DNA of 64,000 bases from contig NZ_CANLRP010000019.1 in the NCBI RefSeq assembly GCF_947493425.1, positions 1-64,000 of the forward strand. Direction: 5' to 3'. Position numbers and translations under genes: made by a program. This document shows positions 26,319-34,620 of the stretch, piece by piece (positions within the stretch are counted from its first letter, which is position 1; each line of letters starts with the position of its first letter). Below the pieces are notes generated by a model, which worked only from the letters and a program-made list of their open reading frames with translations, searched no databases and was not told the DNA's origin. The DNA comes from an uncultured Microscilla sp. (lineage in GTDB: Bacteria > Bacteroidota > Bacteroidia > Cytophagales > Microscillaceae).

Positions 26319-27473
26319 ATGAGCTCAAATACATTGAAAAAACGAAATATATACATATCGCAGCCCTCCATGGGGCAAGAAGAATGGGAAGCATTAAGAG
26401 AGCCTATTTTTAGTGGATGGGTTACCCAAGGTCCTAAAGTAAAAGAGTTTGAAAAGTTATTTGCCAAGAGACACCAAGTAAAACACGCTTTTGCTGTAAC
26501 AAGCTGTACCACTGGGCTTCACCTTGCTCTAGCAGCTTTAGATATTCAAGCAGGTGACGAAGTTATTGTACCTGCATTTACTTGGGTATCGACTGCCAAC
26601 GTGGTTCTTTACTGTGGGGCAACCCCCGTGTTTGTAGACATTGACCCTAAAACGTTCAATATAGACCCAGCAAAAGTAAAGGAAAAGGTCAACGAAAAAA
26701 CCAAGGCAATTATTCCTGTGCATCTTTTTGGGCTTTGCGCCGACATTGACGCTATCAAAGAAGCTGCACCAGGAATTGCTATTGTAGAAGATGCTGCCTG
26801 TGCAGCAGGTGCGAGTTATAAGGGTAAACCTGCTGGTAGTTTAGGGGATATGGCCAGTTTCTCATTTCACCCAAGAAAATCTATTACTACTGGCGAAGGA
26901 GGAATGGTGACAACCAATGATGATGCATTGGCTGAAAAGCTCAACATGTTACGCAATCATGGCGCTTCTATTTCAGAGGAGCAACGCCATCATGGTCCTA
27001 AACCATATATATTGCCTGCATTTGAAGTAATGGGTTATAATTATCGCATGACTGACCTACAAGGAGCTCTAGGGGTTGTTCAATTTGGAAAACTGGATCA
27101 ATTCATTGAAGAACGTAACAAGTGGGCTACTTTCTACAAAAAAGAACTCGCTGACCTTGAATGGCTTCAAGTACCTGAGTTTTCTGCTGATTATTCGCAT
27201 GGCTGGCAGTCGTTTGCTTGCTTAATTCATGAAGATAAGGCTCCACATAGCCGCAATAAAATCATGGAATTGCTGCAAGAGCGAGGTATAAGTACTCGCC
27301 CTGGAACTCACGCAGTACACATGCTTGATTATTATGCCAATAACTTTGGTTTTAAACCTGAAGATTTCCCTGGTGCACAACTAGCCAATAACTGTTCTAT
27401 TGCTATCCCTTTGCATAATAAAATGACAGAAGAAGATTATAAATATATCGTAGAAACATTAAAGGATTTATAA
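26319..27473 (+). CDS. DegT/DnrJ/EryC1 sugar aminotransferase
   Basis: The product is a 384-residue PLP enzyme with K187 in FSFHPRKSITTGEGGM, TSCTTGLHLAL, VPAFTWVSTAN and VEDAACAAGA. The FHPRKxIxTGEGG form resembles perosamine synthases and other C4 aminotransferases (PglE/ArnB group) more than WbpE. It could aminate GDP-4-keto-6-deoxymannose from Gmd or dTDP-4-keto-6-deoxyglucose from RfbB. Either would provide an amino-sugar for the formyltransferases downstream. Substrate is unresolved. Confidence 0.85.
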   Translation: MSSNTLKKRNIYISQPSMGQEEWEALREPIFSGWVTQGPKVKEFEKLFAKRHQVKHAFAVTSCTTGLHLALAALDIQAGDEVIVPAFTWVSTANVVLYCGATPVFVDIDPKTFNIDPAKVKEKVNEKTKAIIPVHLFGLCADIDAIKEAAPGIAIVEDAACAAGASYKGKPAGSLGDMASFSFHPRKSITTGEGGMVTTNDDALAEKLNMLRNHGASISEEQRHHGPKPYILPAFEVMGYNYRMTDLQGALGVVQFGKLDQFIEERNKWATFYKKELADLEWLQVPEFSADYSHGWQSFACLIHEDKAPHSRNKIMELLQERGISTRPGTHAVHMLDYYANNFGFKPEDFPGAQLANNCSIAIPLHNKMTEEDYKYIVETLKDL

Positions 27474-27714
27474 AGTTAATCAATGATATAAAAATGAGGG
27501 TTTAATGCACATAACTTATGAAAATCATTGATCAATCAATTATTGTTTTACTAGTATTTAGTCAAGGCCAAATTCAGGAATAGTTCTGCTCTTCTTTGTT
27601 ATGAAAAAATCATGTAGCTGTTTATGGTTACGCTCATTTTTAGTGCCTAAAACTATTCCTTTCCCAATTCAATGCCTGACTAAGCATCAGCATAATTACA
27701 AAATAAAATCATTC

Positions 27715-28476
27715 ATGAACTCTTTACCTTTTACCTTAAGTACATACTCTAAAACATTAGAAACAGCGTTAAACAGTGGCTATGAGTTTACTAGTTTTGA
27801 CGATCACAAAAATGAAAAATCTCTTGTATGTCTCCTAAGACATGACATTGATGTAGATTTGGAAGCTGCTTTTGAGATGGCAAAAGTAGAAGCTAAGCTT
27901 GGCATTAAATCTACCTACTTTTTAATGCTTCGTTCTCCTGTGTATAACTTGTTTTCTCGTCACAACCAAGTGTTTGTCCAAAAGATCATTGATATGGGGC
28001 ATTTTATAGGCTTGCATTATGATGAAGGCTTTCAAGGAGGCGACCACTTAGACTTAGAAAATTGGATTGATTTTGAGGCTAAAGTAATAGAACAAAACTT
28101 TAATGTTAAAATAGAGGTAGTCTCTTTTCACCAACCCAGTCACAGAATTCTCAACAATGAGATAAAGCTTTCTAACTTTATAAACACCTATGATAAAGAG
28201 CAACTAGCACACTTTCATTATATATCTGACTCTAACAAAGTGTGGAAAGAGCAACACCCTTTAAATATTTTTAAAGAAAAAACATATTCTAAGCTTCACT
28301 TACTCATTCACCCTATGTGGTGGTTTACACCTCAAGATTTATCTACTGAGATAATTTGGGATAATAGCATTCGAAGAAATCTACAAAATGCACAACTACA
28401 AATATTAAACACAGAAAGGGCTTACGGTCAAGCTCGTGACTTCATAATCGTACAAAAAGAAAGTAAAAATGCATAA
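27715..28476 (+). CDS. Polysaccharide deacetylase-fold protein (divergent)
   Basis: About 253 residues from the ATG at 27715. An upstream in-frame ATG at 27601 would add a Cys/basic leader without homology and is not preferred. The sequence has LLRHDIDVDLEAAFEMAK, STYFLMLRSPVYN, GHFIGLHYDEGF and LLIHPMWWF, the pattern of NodB-like proteins in surface-glycan loci. The usual TFDDG Asp pair is RHDIDVD here, so metal binding may be altered. The gene overlaps the following formyltransferase by 8 bases, implying a coupled role in sugar tailoring. Confidence 0.7.
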   Translation: MNSLPFTLSTYSKTLETALNSGYEFTSFDDHKNEKSLVCLLRHDIDVDLEAAFEMAKVEAKLGIKSTYFLMLRSPVYNLFSRHNQVFVQKIIDMGHFIGLHYDEGFQGGDHLDLENWIDFEAKVIEQNFNVKIEVVSFHQPSHRILNNEIKLSNFINTYDKEQLAHFHYISDSNKVWKEQHPLNIFKEKTYSKLHLLIHPMWWFTPQDLSTEIIWDNSIRRNLQNAQLQILNTERAYGQARDFIIVQKESKNA

Positions 28477-29404
28477 AATAGTTATGTGCGCCTGTTGTGA
28501 GTTTGGGCAAGAAATTGCAGAATATTTACTTCAACAGAACATACACATTACCCGTATTGTTAGCCTTACTTCTGACATGGCTCAGAAAAACAAGGTCTCA
28601 GGGTACACTTCATACGAAAATTTTGCTGCCAAACATAATATTCCTATTTATTACCCTAAAAGTTATGCTTTGAAAAATGAAGTCGACTACAGTTTTTTCC
28701 AAGAAAACGCCTTCGATTTGCTCATTTTAGGTGGCTGGCAAAGGCTTATTCCTGAGAAAATTCTAAAAACCTTAGGAATTGGTGGAATTGGCGTACACGG
28801 TAGTTCCGAGTTTTTGCCCAAAGGTCGTGGAAGGTCCCCTATCAACTGGTCTTTAATTGAAGGGAAGCAACGGTTCATTATGCATACATTTTTAATGAAG
28901 GCAGGAGCAGATAATGGCGATATCATCAACTTTAAATTCTTTGATATTAACAAGTGGGATACTTGCCAAACTCTATACTACAAATATAGTATAGTTGTAA
29001 AAAAAATGCTTGTAGCTGATATACCTAAACTACTACAAGGTCAATATAAATTAACGCCTCAAATAGGAGAAGCAACCTACTACCCCAAGAGGACTCCAGA
29101 AGATGGTTTAATTGATTGGTCTCGAACAGTGTTTGAAATCTATAATTTTATAAGAGCCTTAACTAAACCTTACCCAGGGGCCTTTTCTTACTATAATGAT
29201 AACAAAGTATTTTTGTGGAAAGCTCAACCTTTTGATACGCAAATTAGCTACTATGGTGCACAAATTGGGGAAGTAGTAGAAGTTTTTCCATCAGGGGAGT
29301 TTGTGATTAATTGTAATTCGGGTTTACTTTTAGTAACCAGTGCTGATATAACCCCTGAAGTAGGGTATTTATTTAAATCTGCCCCAATTCAAAATGAGGC
29401 CTAA
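28469..29404 (+). CDS. Formyltransferase-fold protein lacking the catalytic Asn
   Basis: The 311-residue protein has the Fmt/ArnA formyltransferase fold. An N-terminal Rossmann-like domain is followed by GIGVHGSSEFLPKGRGRSP, the GADNGDII loop, and a C-terminal Fmt-type domain (TPEDGLIDWSRTVFEIYNFI...PYPGAF). Known sugar N-formyltransferases use an Asn-His-Asp triad. Here His110 and Asp148 are present but the Asn position is Gly108. It may have another acyl chemistry, be inactive, or use another residue. It is clearly not the housekeeping tRNA enzyme, given its context. Confidence 0.75.
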   Translation: MHKIVMCACCEFGQEIAEYLLQQNIHITRIVSLTSDMAQKNKVSGYTSYENFAAKHNIPIYYPKSYALKNEVDYSFFQENAFDLLILGGWQRLIPEKILKTLGIGGIGVHGSSEFLPKGRGRSPINWSLIEGKQRFIMHTFLMKAGADNGDIINFKFFDINKWDTCQTLYYKYSIVVKKMLVADIPKLLQGQYKLTPQIGEATYYPKRTPEDGLIDWSRTVFEIYNFIRALTKPYPGAFSYYNDNKVFLWKAQPFDTQISYYGAQIGEVVEVFPSGEFVINCNSGLLLVTSADITPEVGYLFKSAPIQNEA

Positions 29405-29503
29405 AATATTTTAGTAGTATAACTTTACAATAGAAAGTTGTAGTTTTTTTTAGTAAAATATTGGGTAACTATTTATTTTTTTTAATACTGGGTAAAAAAT
29501 GCT

Positions 29504-29511
29504 TAGCTTTG
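29504..29511 (+). promoter_or_regulatory. Candidate -7 promoter element before asnB copy 1
   Basis: TAGCTTTG matches the Bacteroidota TAnnTTTG element. The -33 TTG is not at good spacing, with only a T-run about 20 bp upstream. It would start transcription near 29518, about 43 bases before the gene, in the 156-base gap that is long for this locus. Confidence 0.4.
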
Positions 29512-29560
29512 AAAACTAAATTCAATTGATATTTAACTTCAATTAAACAATCAATAAAGT

Positions 29561-31462
29561 ATGTGTGGTATTGCTGGTATTTTTAATCTCAATGAAGAAC
29601 CTGTTTCTCTACAACTCATCAAAAAAGTAACAAGAGAATTAAACCATCGAGGTCCTGATGGAGAAGGCTTTTTTGTAGAAAAGAATATTGCATTAGGGCA
29701 CAAACGTTTGGCTATTTTAGACACCTCTTCACGTGGAGCCCAACCTATGACATCCAAAAACGGTCAATGGGTAATTTCTTTTAATGGGTGCATTTATAAC
29801 TTTTTAGAACTTAAACAAGAGCTTAAATCCAAAGGACATGAATTTGTTTCTTCTTCTGATACAGAAGTTTTGGTAGAAGGACTTGCAGCCTATGGTTCAG
29901 CGTTTTTTACCCGCTTAGATGGCATGTTTGCCATTGCTGCTTGGAACAAAGAAACCAAAACGTTAATACTTAGCCGAGATCGTTTTGGTGTAAAACCATT
30001 ATACTATTGGTTTAATGGTAAAACGATCGTGTTTGCCTCAGAGATAAAATCTATTATCAAACATCCTAAATACATAAAAGGGGTTAATTTATCAGCACTC
30101 AACGAATATTTTACTTTTCAAAACCTATTTCGTTACCATACCCTATTCAAGGATGTATATATGTTGCCTCCTGCCAACACCATTATGATTGATCGTCACT
30201 CGACTTCTATTCAACATACTTCTTGGTGGGATTATGACTTTAATGCCCCTGACAACAACATTACGTTTGAAGAGGCTAAAGAAGAGACTCAACGCTTAAT
30301 TGAAAATGCTGTGACACGTCAAATGATTGCTGATGTGCCAGTAGGTTCTTATTTATCAGGAGGAATGGACTCTGGATCCATGACTGCATTGGCTTCTCGC
30401 CATGTAAATCGCCTCACGACTTTTACGTGTGGGTTTGATATGTCAGAAGTATCAGGAGTAGAAGCAAACTATGATGAAAGGCGGGATGCTGAGCTTATGG
30501 CAAATCACTTTAAGACCGAGCACTATGAGCAAGTAATCAATGCGGGTGATTTGAGTTGGTCATTGCCTAGAGTTGTTTGGCATCTCGAAGATTTAAGGGT
30601 AGGCATGAGTTACCCAAACTATTACGTAAGTCGCTTGGCATCTAAATTTGTAAAAGTTTGCTTACAGGGTACAGGTGGAGATGAGTTATTTGGAGGTTAC
30701 CCCTGGAGGTACTACCGGGTATTTCAAAGCCTTAACCAACAAGAGTTTTTTGACAACTATTATGGTTTTTGGCAAAGACTTGTTCCTGACGCTGACAAAG
30801 CCCAATTATTCCAACCTGCCGTCTCTAAACAGATGAACCTGCAAAGTATAAGAGATGTTTTCGAACGTGTATTTACATTTAATGACCATCTTAAATACGA
30901 TACTGCTGAGCATCACATTCAAAACAGCTTGTATTTCGAGATTAAAACATTTTTGCCTGGTCTTTTGCTGGTAGGTGATAAACTATCTATGGCAAATGGC
31001 TTGGAGGAGCGCTTCCCATTTTTAGACAATGCTTTGGTAGATTTTGCTCAGAAAATACCTGTTCGTCATAAGTTAGGAAACTTGGAAAACTTTAAAAAAA
31101 TGGACGAAAATGTATTTGGGTATAAGAAAAAAGCTTACCAAGAATTTAACGACGGCAAGAGTGTCTTGCGCAAAGCAATGAGCGAGTTTTTACCTGATAA
31201 AATCATTAATCGAAAAAAACAAGGCTTTTCAGCACCTGATGAGTCTTGGTACCGAGGAGAAAATGCTCAATACATTAAGGACTTGCTCTTAAATAAAAAA
31301 ACAGTTTCATCAGAGTTTATCAATCCTGATTATATGCACAAGGTCGTTGATGAGCATATTAATCAACGTGTTAATCACCGTTTGTTGATTTGGTCCTTCA
31401 TGAATTTTGAATGGTGGTGCCGTTTATTTCTAAACAACGAAAAATTAAATGGCATACTCTAA
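29561..31462 (+). CDS. asnB: AsnB-type glutamine amidotransferase (copy 1)
   Basis: The 633-residue protein has a class II glutaminase domain with nucleophile Cys2 (MCGIAGIF) and LNHRGPDGEG, then a synthetase domain with the pyrophosphate loop YLSGGMDSGSM and CLQGTGGDELFGGYPW. The enzyme transfers ammonia from glutamine to an adenylated carboxylate. In surface-polysaccharide loci such homologues (for example WbpS of Pseudomonas O6) amidate uronic acids to uronamides, which fits the uronate genes upstream. A normal asparagine synthetase role cannot be excluded. Confidence 0.85.
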   Translation: MCGIAGIFNLNEEPVSLQLIKKVTRELNHRGPDGEGFFVEKNIALGHKRLAILDTSSRGAQPMTSKNGQWVISFNGCIYNFLELKQELKSKGHEFVSSSDTEVLVEGLAAYGSAFFTRLDGMFAIAAWNKETKTLILSRDRFGVKPLYYWFNGKTIVFASEIKSIIKHPKYIKGVNLSALNEYFTFQNLFRYHTLFKDVYMLPPANTIMIDRHSTSIQHTSWWDYDFNAPDNNITFEEAKEETQRLIENAVTRQMIADVPVGSYLSGGMDSGSMTALASRHVNRLTTFTCGFDMSEVSGVEANYDERRDAELMANHFKTEHYEQVINAGDLSWSLPRVVWHLEDLRVGMSYPNYYVSRLASKFVKVCLQGTGGDELFGGYPWRYYRVFQSLNQQEFFDNYYGFWQRLVPDADKAQLFQPAVSKQMNLQSIRDVFERVFTFNDHLKYDTAEHHIQNSLYFEIKTFLPGLLLVGDKLSMANGLEERFPFLDNALVDFAQKIPVRHKLGNLENFKKMDENVFGYKKKAYQEFNDGKSVLRKAMSEFLPDKIINRKKQGFSAPDESWYRGENAQYIKDLLLNKKTVSSEFINPDYMHKVVDEHINQRVNHRLLIWSFMNFEWWCRLFLNNEKLNGIL

Positions 31463-31680
31463 TGAAAATCTTAACTTTATATAAAGCAAATTAATAGTCA
31501 TACTTACAAGTTTACTTTCTAAAATCTCAGTAATCATTGGGACAATACATTATATTATATAGTACAGGTAATTTTCAACTATTATAACAGTACTACTCCA
31601 TCAATTTAGGAATCACTGATTTATTTTTGAGTATTGTATTTAAGCAAATAGATTGTTTAGATGCTCAATATTTTATCTTT

Positions 31681-31947
31681 GATAGTGGTGGAATATTTAT
31701 TTTGAATAGTTCTAGCAAATAATGACTAAAAAAGCATTAGTAATGGTTGAAAAATGAAAGAGTTTATTTGAAGATAGAAATCTGCTATCAAGATGAAACA
31801 TTTAGCAGAGCCCAAAATCAAGTTCACATAGCAAATTTTTGTATTCATAGAGCTTGACTCAGAACAATACTAAAAATAACGAGGTTCACTGTCTTGGCGA
31901 AGCTCATAGGGTAACAAAATCTTGATCATAAAATTTTTTCCAGAATC
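31681..31947 (+). pseudogene. Decayed C-terminal fragment of an ISAs1-family transposase
   Basis: In the frame of 31681, with several stops, the translation reads FILNSSS, then H..W.LKNERVYLKIEICYQDE, TFSRAQNQVHIANFCIHRA, LRTILKITR and a final L..G..QNLDHKIFSRI. This parallels the ISAs1/IS-type tail HWxIENxLHWxLDVxxxEDxSRxRxxN, the downstream IALNLLK helix and the terminal GWDxDYLLKLL. At least four internal stops show it is dead. Only about the last 90 residues' worth is discernible; ends and N-terminal part are lost. Confidence 0.5.
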
Positions 31948-31986
31948 TAACCCCTGACATATGCGAGGAATTGGGGTTATTTTTTG
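31948..31986 (+). terminator. Terminator-like hairpin after the transposase remnant
   Basis: TAACCCC (31948-31954) pairs with GGGGTTA (31973-31979) around an 18-base loop and is followed by six T. It could be the terminator of the lost insertion sequence or act within the locus to reduce read-through from asnB copy 1. Confidence 0.5.
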
Positions 31987-32178
31987 TCCATTACTTATAG
32001 GAAAGTAGGTAAAGCAACTGTCTCTAAGACAGTAAATCAATTTCACTCAAAGCTTGATGAAAATATATTTTATATGCGAATGAATCTAACGCTATAAAAT
32101 TGTCTATCACAGAATAAATTGATGGTTTATCAACAACTCAAATGTAGGTCTGTAGAACTGTTCATAAAATTTACATAG

Positions 32179-32814
32179 ATGAAAGAAGTAAAAAAAATAT
32201 ATCAAGATGCTTATGCCAAACATGGCAATTCTATAAAATCTATTTTGATCCCTAAAGGGCGTCAAAATGAACGATTTGACTCACTCGCAATGTATATCAA
32301 AGATGCAGAGGTTTCGGTTTTGGATTTTGGCTGTGGCTTAGGGCATCTAAATCATTATCTAGCAAGTAAGTTCTCAAATCTTCATTATACTGGAACAGAC
32401 ATTGTCGATGAGTTTATTCAGGAAAACACAAAAAACTACCCTAAAAGTACGTTTTACAAAATCTCAAGCTATAAAGATGTTACCGAAAACTATGATTACA
32501 TCATAGCAGCAGGTGTATTCAATATAAAGTATGATCCTGATACTGCTACTCACAAAACCATTGTTTATGACCATTTAAAACATTTACTAGATAAAACCAA
32601 TAAGGTATTATCAGTAAACTTTATGACTGATCAGGTAGACTTTATTCAGGAGGGGGCTTATCACCAAAATGTGACTGAGCTATATGAATATGCTACTCAA
32701 AACCTATCTAAGAGAGTAGTCATTGACCAATCTTATATGCCCTACGAATTTACCATTCATATTTTTAAAGATCAGGAAATAGTACGCCCTGACAATATTT
32801 ATAAGTCAATTTAA
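32179..32814 (+). CDS. SAM-dependent methyltransferase (class I)
   Basis: The 211-residue protein has the SAM-binding motif VLDFGCGLGHLNHYL and the acidic strand end YTGTDIVDEF, followed by DYIIAAGVFNIKY, typical of class I methyltransferases. In this setting it probably O- or N-methylates a sugar residue or nucleotide-sugar. It begins a tight run with the FemAB-like (5-base gap) and deacetylase-fold (3-base gap) genes. Confidence 0.8.
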   Translation: MKEVKKIYQDAYAKHGNSIKSILIPKGRQNERFDSLAMYIKDAEVSVLDFGCGLGHLNHYLASKFSNLHYTGTDIVDEFIQENTKNYPKSTFYKISSYKDVTENYDYIIAAGVFNIKYDPDTATHKTIVYDHLKHLLDKTNKVLSVNFMTDQVDFIQEGAYHQNVTELYEYATQNLSKRVVIDQSYMPYEFTIHIFKDQEIVRPDNIYKSI

Positions 32815-32819
32815 ATGCT

Positions 32820-33842
32820 ATGAATATAGAGTTTGTTAACATTAGTAAAGAATTACATGAACAGTGCGAAGCATTTGTACTCCAACAACCTAACACTCTA
32901 CTTTATCAAACAATAAAATACCAATCGTTAATCACTGCTTTGCTAAATGTTCCAAATGAAACAATTGTAGCTCTAGTAAACAATGAAGTAAAGGGTATTT
33001 TCCCTTTAATGGCAAAAGATGGAAAGTTTGGCAAGGTATATAACTCTTTGCCTTTTTATGGTAGTAATGGAGGACCAATTGGAGCTGATGAAACCATTAC
33101 ACAGGCGTTAATTGAAGAATATGTTAGAACTACAACTCAAGACAATGTAGCAGCATCAACCTTAGTAACCAATCCTCTAGATGAGGTAGATTACAGTAAA
33201 CTTTCCTACCATTTGCTGGATGAGCGAGCTGGACAATTCACAAAATTAGATTTTGACAACCCCAAAGAAGACCTAATGCAATCTTTTCACTATAAGACCC
33301 GCAACATGGTCAGGAAGGGTATGAAAAATGACATTGAGGTTATTGTTGATAACAATGCGCTTGATTTTTTATATGACACCCATGTAGAAAACATGAAAGC
33401 CATAGGAGGGATACCTAAATCAAAAAAGTTTTTTGATCTTATAGCAACCTTTTTTAAAGGTGATGTTGATTATAAGATTTACACCGCGTCCAAAGATGGT
33501 AGTCCAATATCTGCTTTACTATTGTTCTATTACAAAGGAGTTGTAGAGTATTTCACCCCTGTTATTAAGGTTGAGTATAGAAATCTACAACCTAACAGTG
33601 TGCTTATTTATCAAGCAATGACTGATGCTGCTAAAGAAGGCTTTAAATGGTGGAATTGGGGTGGAACCTGGCCCTCGCAAGAAAACCTTTATCGTTTCAA
33701 GAGTCGTTGGGGTGGACAAGACTTTGTTTATAAGTACTTTGTTCATATAAATAATAAAGATATCTATAATGCTACTCCTGAAGAACTCTTAAGTGAATAT
33801 TCGAATTTTTATGTGCTTCCTTTTAATGCCTTAAAGTCTTAA
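32820..33842 (+). CDS. FemAB-like GNAT acyltransferase
   Basis: The 340-residue protein has two GNAT-like halves. Features include FYGSNGGPIG, the basic helix HYKTRNMVRKGMKN and KWWNWGGTWPSQENLYRFKSRWGG, typical of FemAB-related proteins in exopolysaccharide loci. FemA/B enzymes transfer aminoacyl groups from tRNA, but the polysaccharide-linked relatives are presumed to acylate amino-sugars. It is probably cytoplasmic and acts with the adjacent methyltransferase and deacetylase-fold gene. Donor and acceptor are unknown. Confidence 0.75.
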   Translation: MNIEFVNISKELHEQCEAFVLQQPNTLLYQTIKYQSLITALLNVPNETIVALVNNEVKGIFPLMAKDGKFGKVYNSLPFYGSNGGPIGADETITQALIEEYVRTTTQDNVAASTLVTNPLDEVDYSKLSYHLLDERAGQFTKLDFDNPKEDLMQSFHYKTRNMVRKGMKNDIEVIVDNNALDFLYDTHVENMKAIGGIPKSKKFFDLIATFFKGDVDYKIYTASKDGSPISALLLFYYKGVVEYFTPVIKVEYRNLQPNSVLIYQAMTDAAKEGFKWWNWGGTWPSQENLYRFKSRWGGQDFVYKYFVHINNKDIYNATPEELLSEYSNFYVLPFNALKS

Positions 33843-33845
33843 ACA

Positions 33846-34577
33846 ATGGAATTTGCAAATCTGAAATCTATTCAATTAAACAAGCCTGAGACTTGGCAAG
33901 ATAAAATATTTCTAACCTTTGATATTGACTGGGCAAGCGATGAAGTTTTAAATTTTACCATTGATATACTGGAAGAGAGTAAAGCAAAAGCTACTTTTTT
34001 TTGTACTCACGAAACGAAAGTATTAGATAGAGTTAGAAAGAATCCTGATTTTGAAATTGCAGTACATCCTAATTTTAACTTTTTGCTAAATGGAGATCAT
34101 AGGTATGGCAGTAATGTAAAAGAGGTGGCTCAATACTACATGGACATTGTACCAGAATCGGTTACGCTTCGTTCTCATTCACTTACCCAAAATAGTCAAA
34201 TCTTAGAAGTGTTTTGCGATTTGGGCATTCGCAGTGATTGTAACCTACTCATTCCATTGGAAGCTGGGGAAACAAAGCCTTTTTTGTACTCCAATAATCG
34301 TTTGCTTCGTATTCCTTATATTTGGGAAGATGACACGGCAATACTTTACAGGAATAGTACTAAAGTTACTGATTACTTACAACATGATGGTCTTAAAGTT
34401 TTTGATTTCCACCCTATCCATGTTTTTCTGAATACAGAAACCTTGGACAGGTATAATCGCTGCCGAAAACACCTGCAAAATTACACAGAATTGAAAAGCT
34501 TTGTAAATCATGAAAGTTTTGGTACCCAAAACTTCTTCAAAAACCTTATACAACAATCCAAACTTGTAACTTTGTAA
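33846..34577 (+). CDS. Polysaccharide deacetylase-fold protein (WbmS-like)
   Basis: The protein is 243 residues. It contains FLTFDIDWASDEVL, ATFFCTHETKVL, FEIAVHPNFNFLL and FDFHPIHVFLN, a NodB-type barrel pattern seen in WbmS-like proteins of Bordetella O-antigen loci. The classical TFDDG / HSxxH metal motif is altered to FDIDW and VHPNF. It would remove an acetyl group from an amino-sugar, possibly exposing the amine that the FemAB-like protein or formyltransferase modifies. Confidence 0.7.
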   Translation: MEFANLKSIQLNKPETWQDKIFLTFDIDWASDEVLNFTIDILEESKAKATFFCTHETKVLDRVRKNPDFEIAVHPNFNFLLNGDHRYGSNVKEVAQYYMDIVPESVTLRSHSLTQNSQILEVFCDLGIRSDCNLLIPLEAGETKPFLYSNNRLLRIPYIWEDDTAILYRNSTKVTDYLQHDGLKVFDFHPIHVFLNTETLDRYNRCRKHLQNYTELKSFVNHESFGTQNFFKNLIQQSKLVTL

Positions 34578-34620
34578 TCTTATTTTTCAAAATATATCTA
34601 CTAGGTAAATATTATATTAC

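Larger units (their letters stand above)
31463..32178. other. 716-base gap with transposase remnant and terminator
   Basis: This is the longest gap within the polysaccharide locus. It contains a decayed ISAs1-type transposase tail (31681-31947) and a terminator-like hairpin (31948-31986). The remainder is AT-rich without an open gene. It divides the sugar-nucleotide half of the locus from the tailoring and assembly half. Confidence 0.6.

Noticed and set aside
27480-27531. TCAATGAT / ATCATTGA inverted repeat after the DegT aminotransferase as a terminator
   Set aside because: An 8-bp AT-rich stem with a 36-base loop and no following T-run is too weak to call.
27601-27714. Upstream in-frame ATG extending the deacetylase-fold protein by 38 residues
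   Set aside because: The extension is rich in Cys and basic residues without homology or signal-peptide character; the ATG at 27715 starts directly before the conserved region.
31868-31915. Similarity of AAAAATAACGA and GGCGAA segments to palindromic element B
   Set aside because: The similarity is short and interrupted, and the stretch reads naturally as part of the decayed transposase tail.
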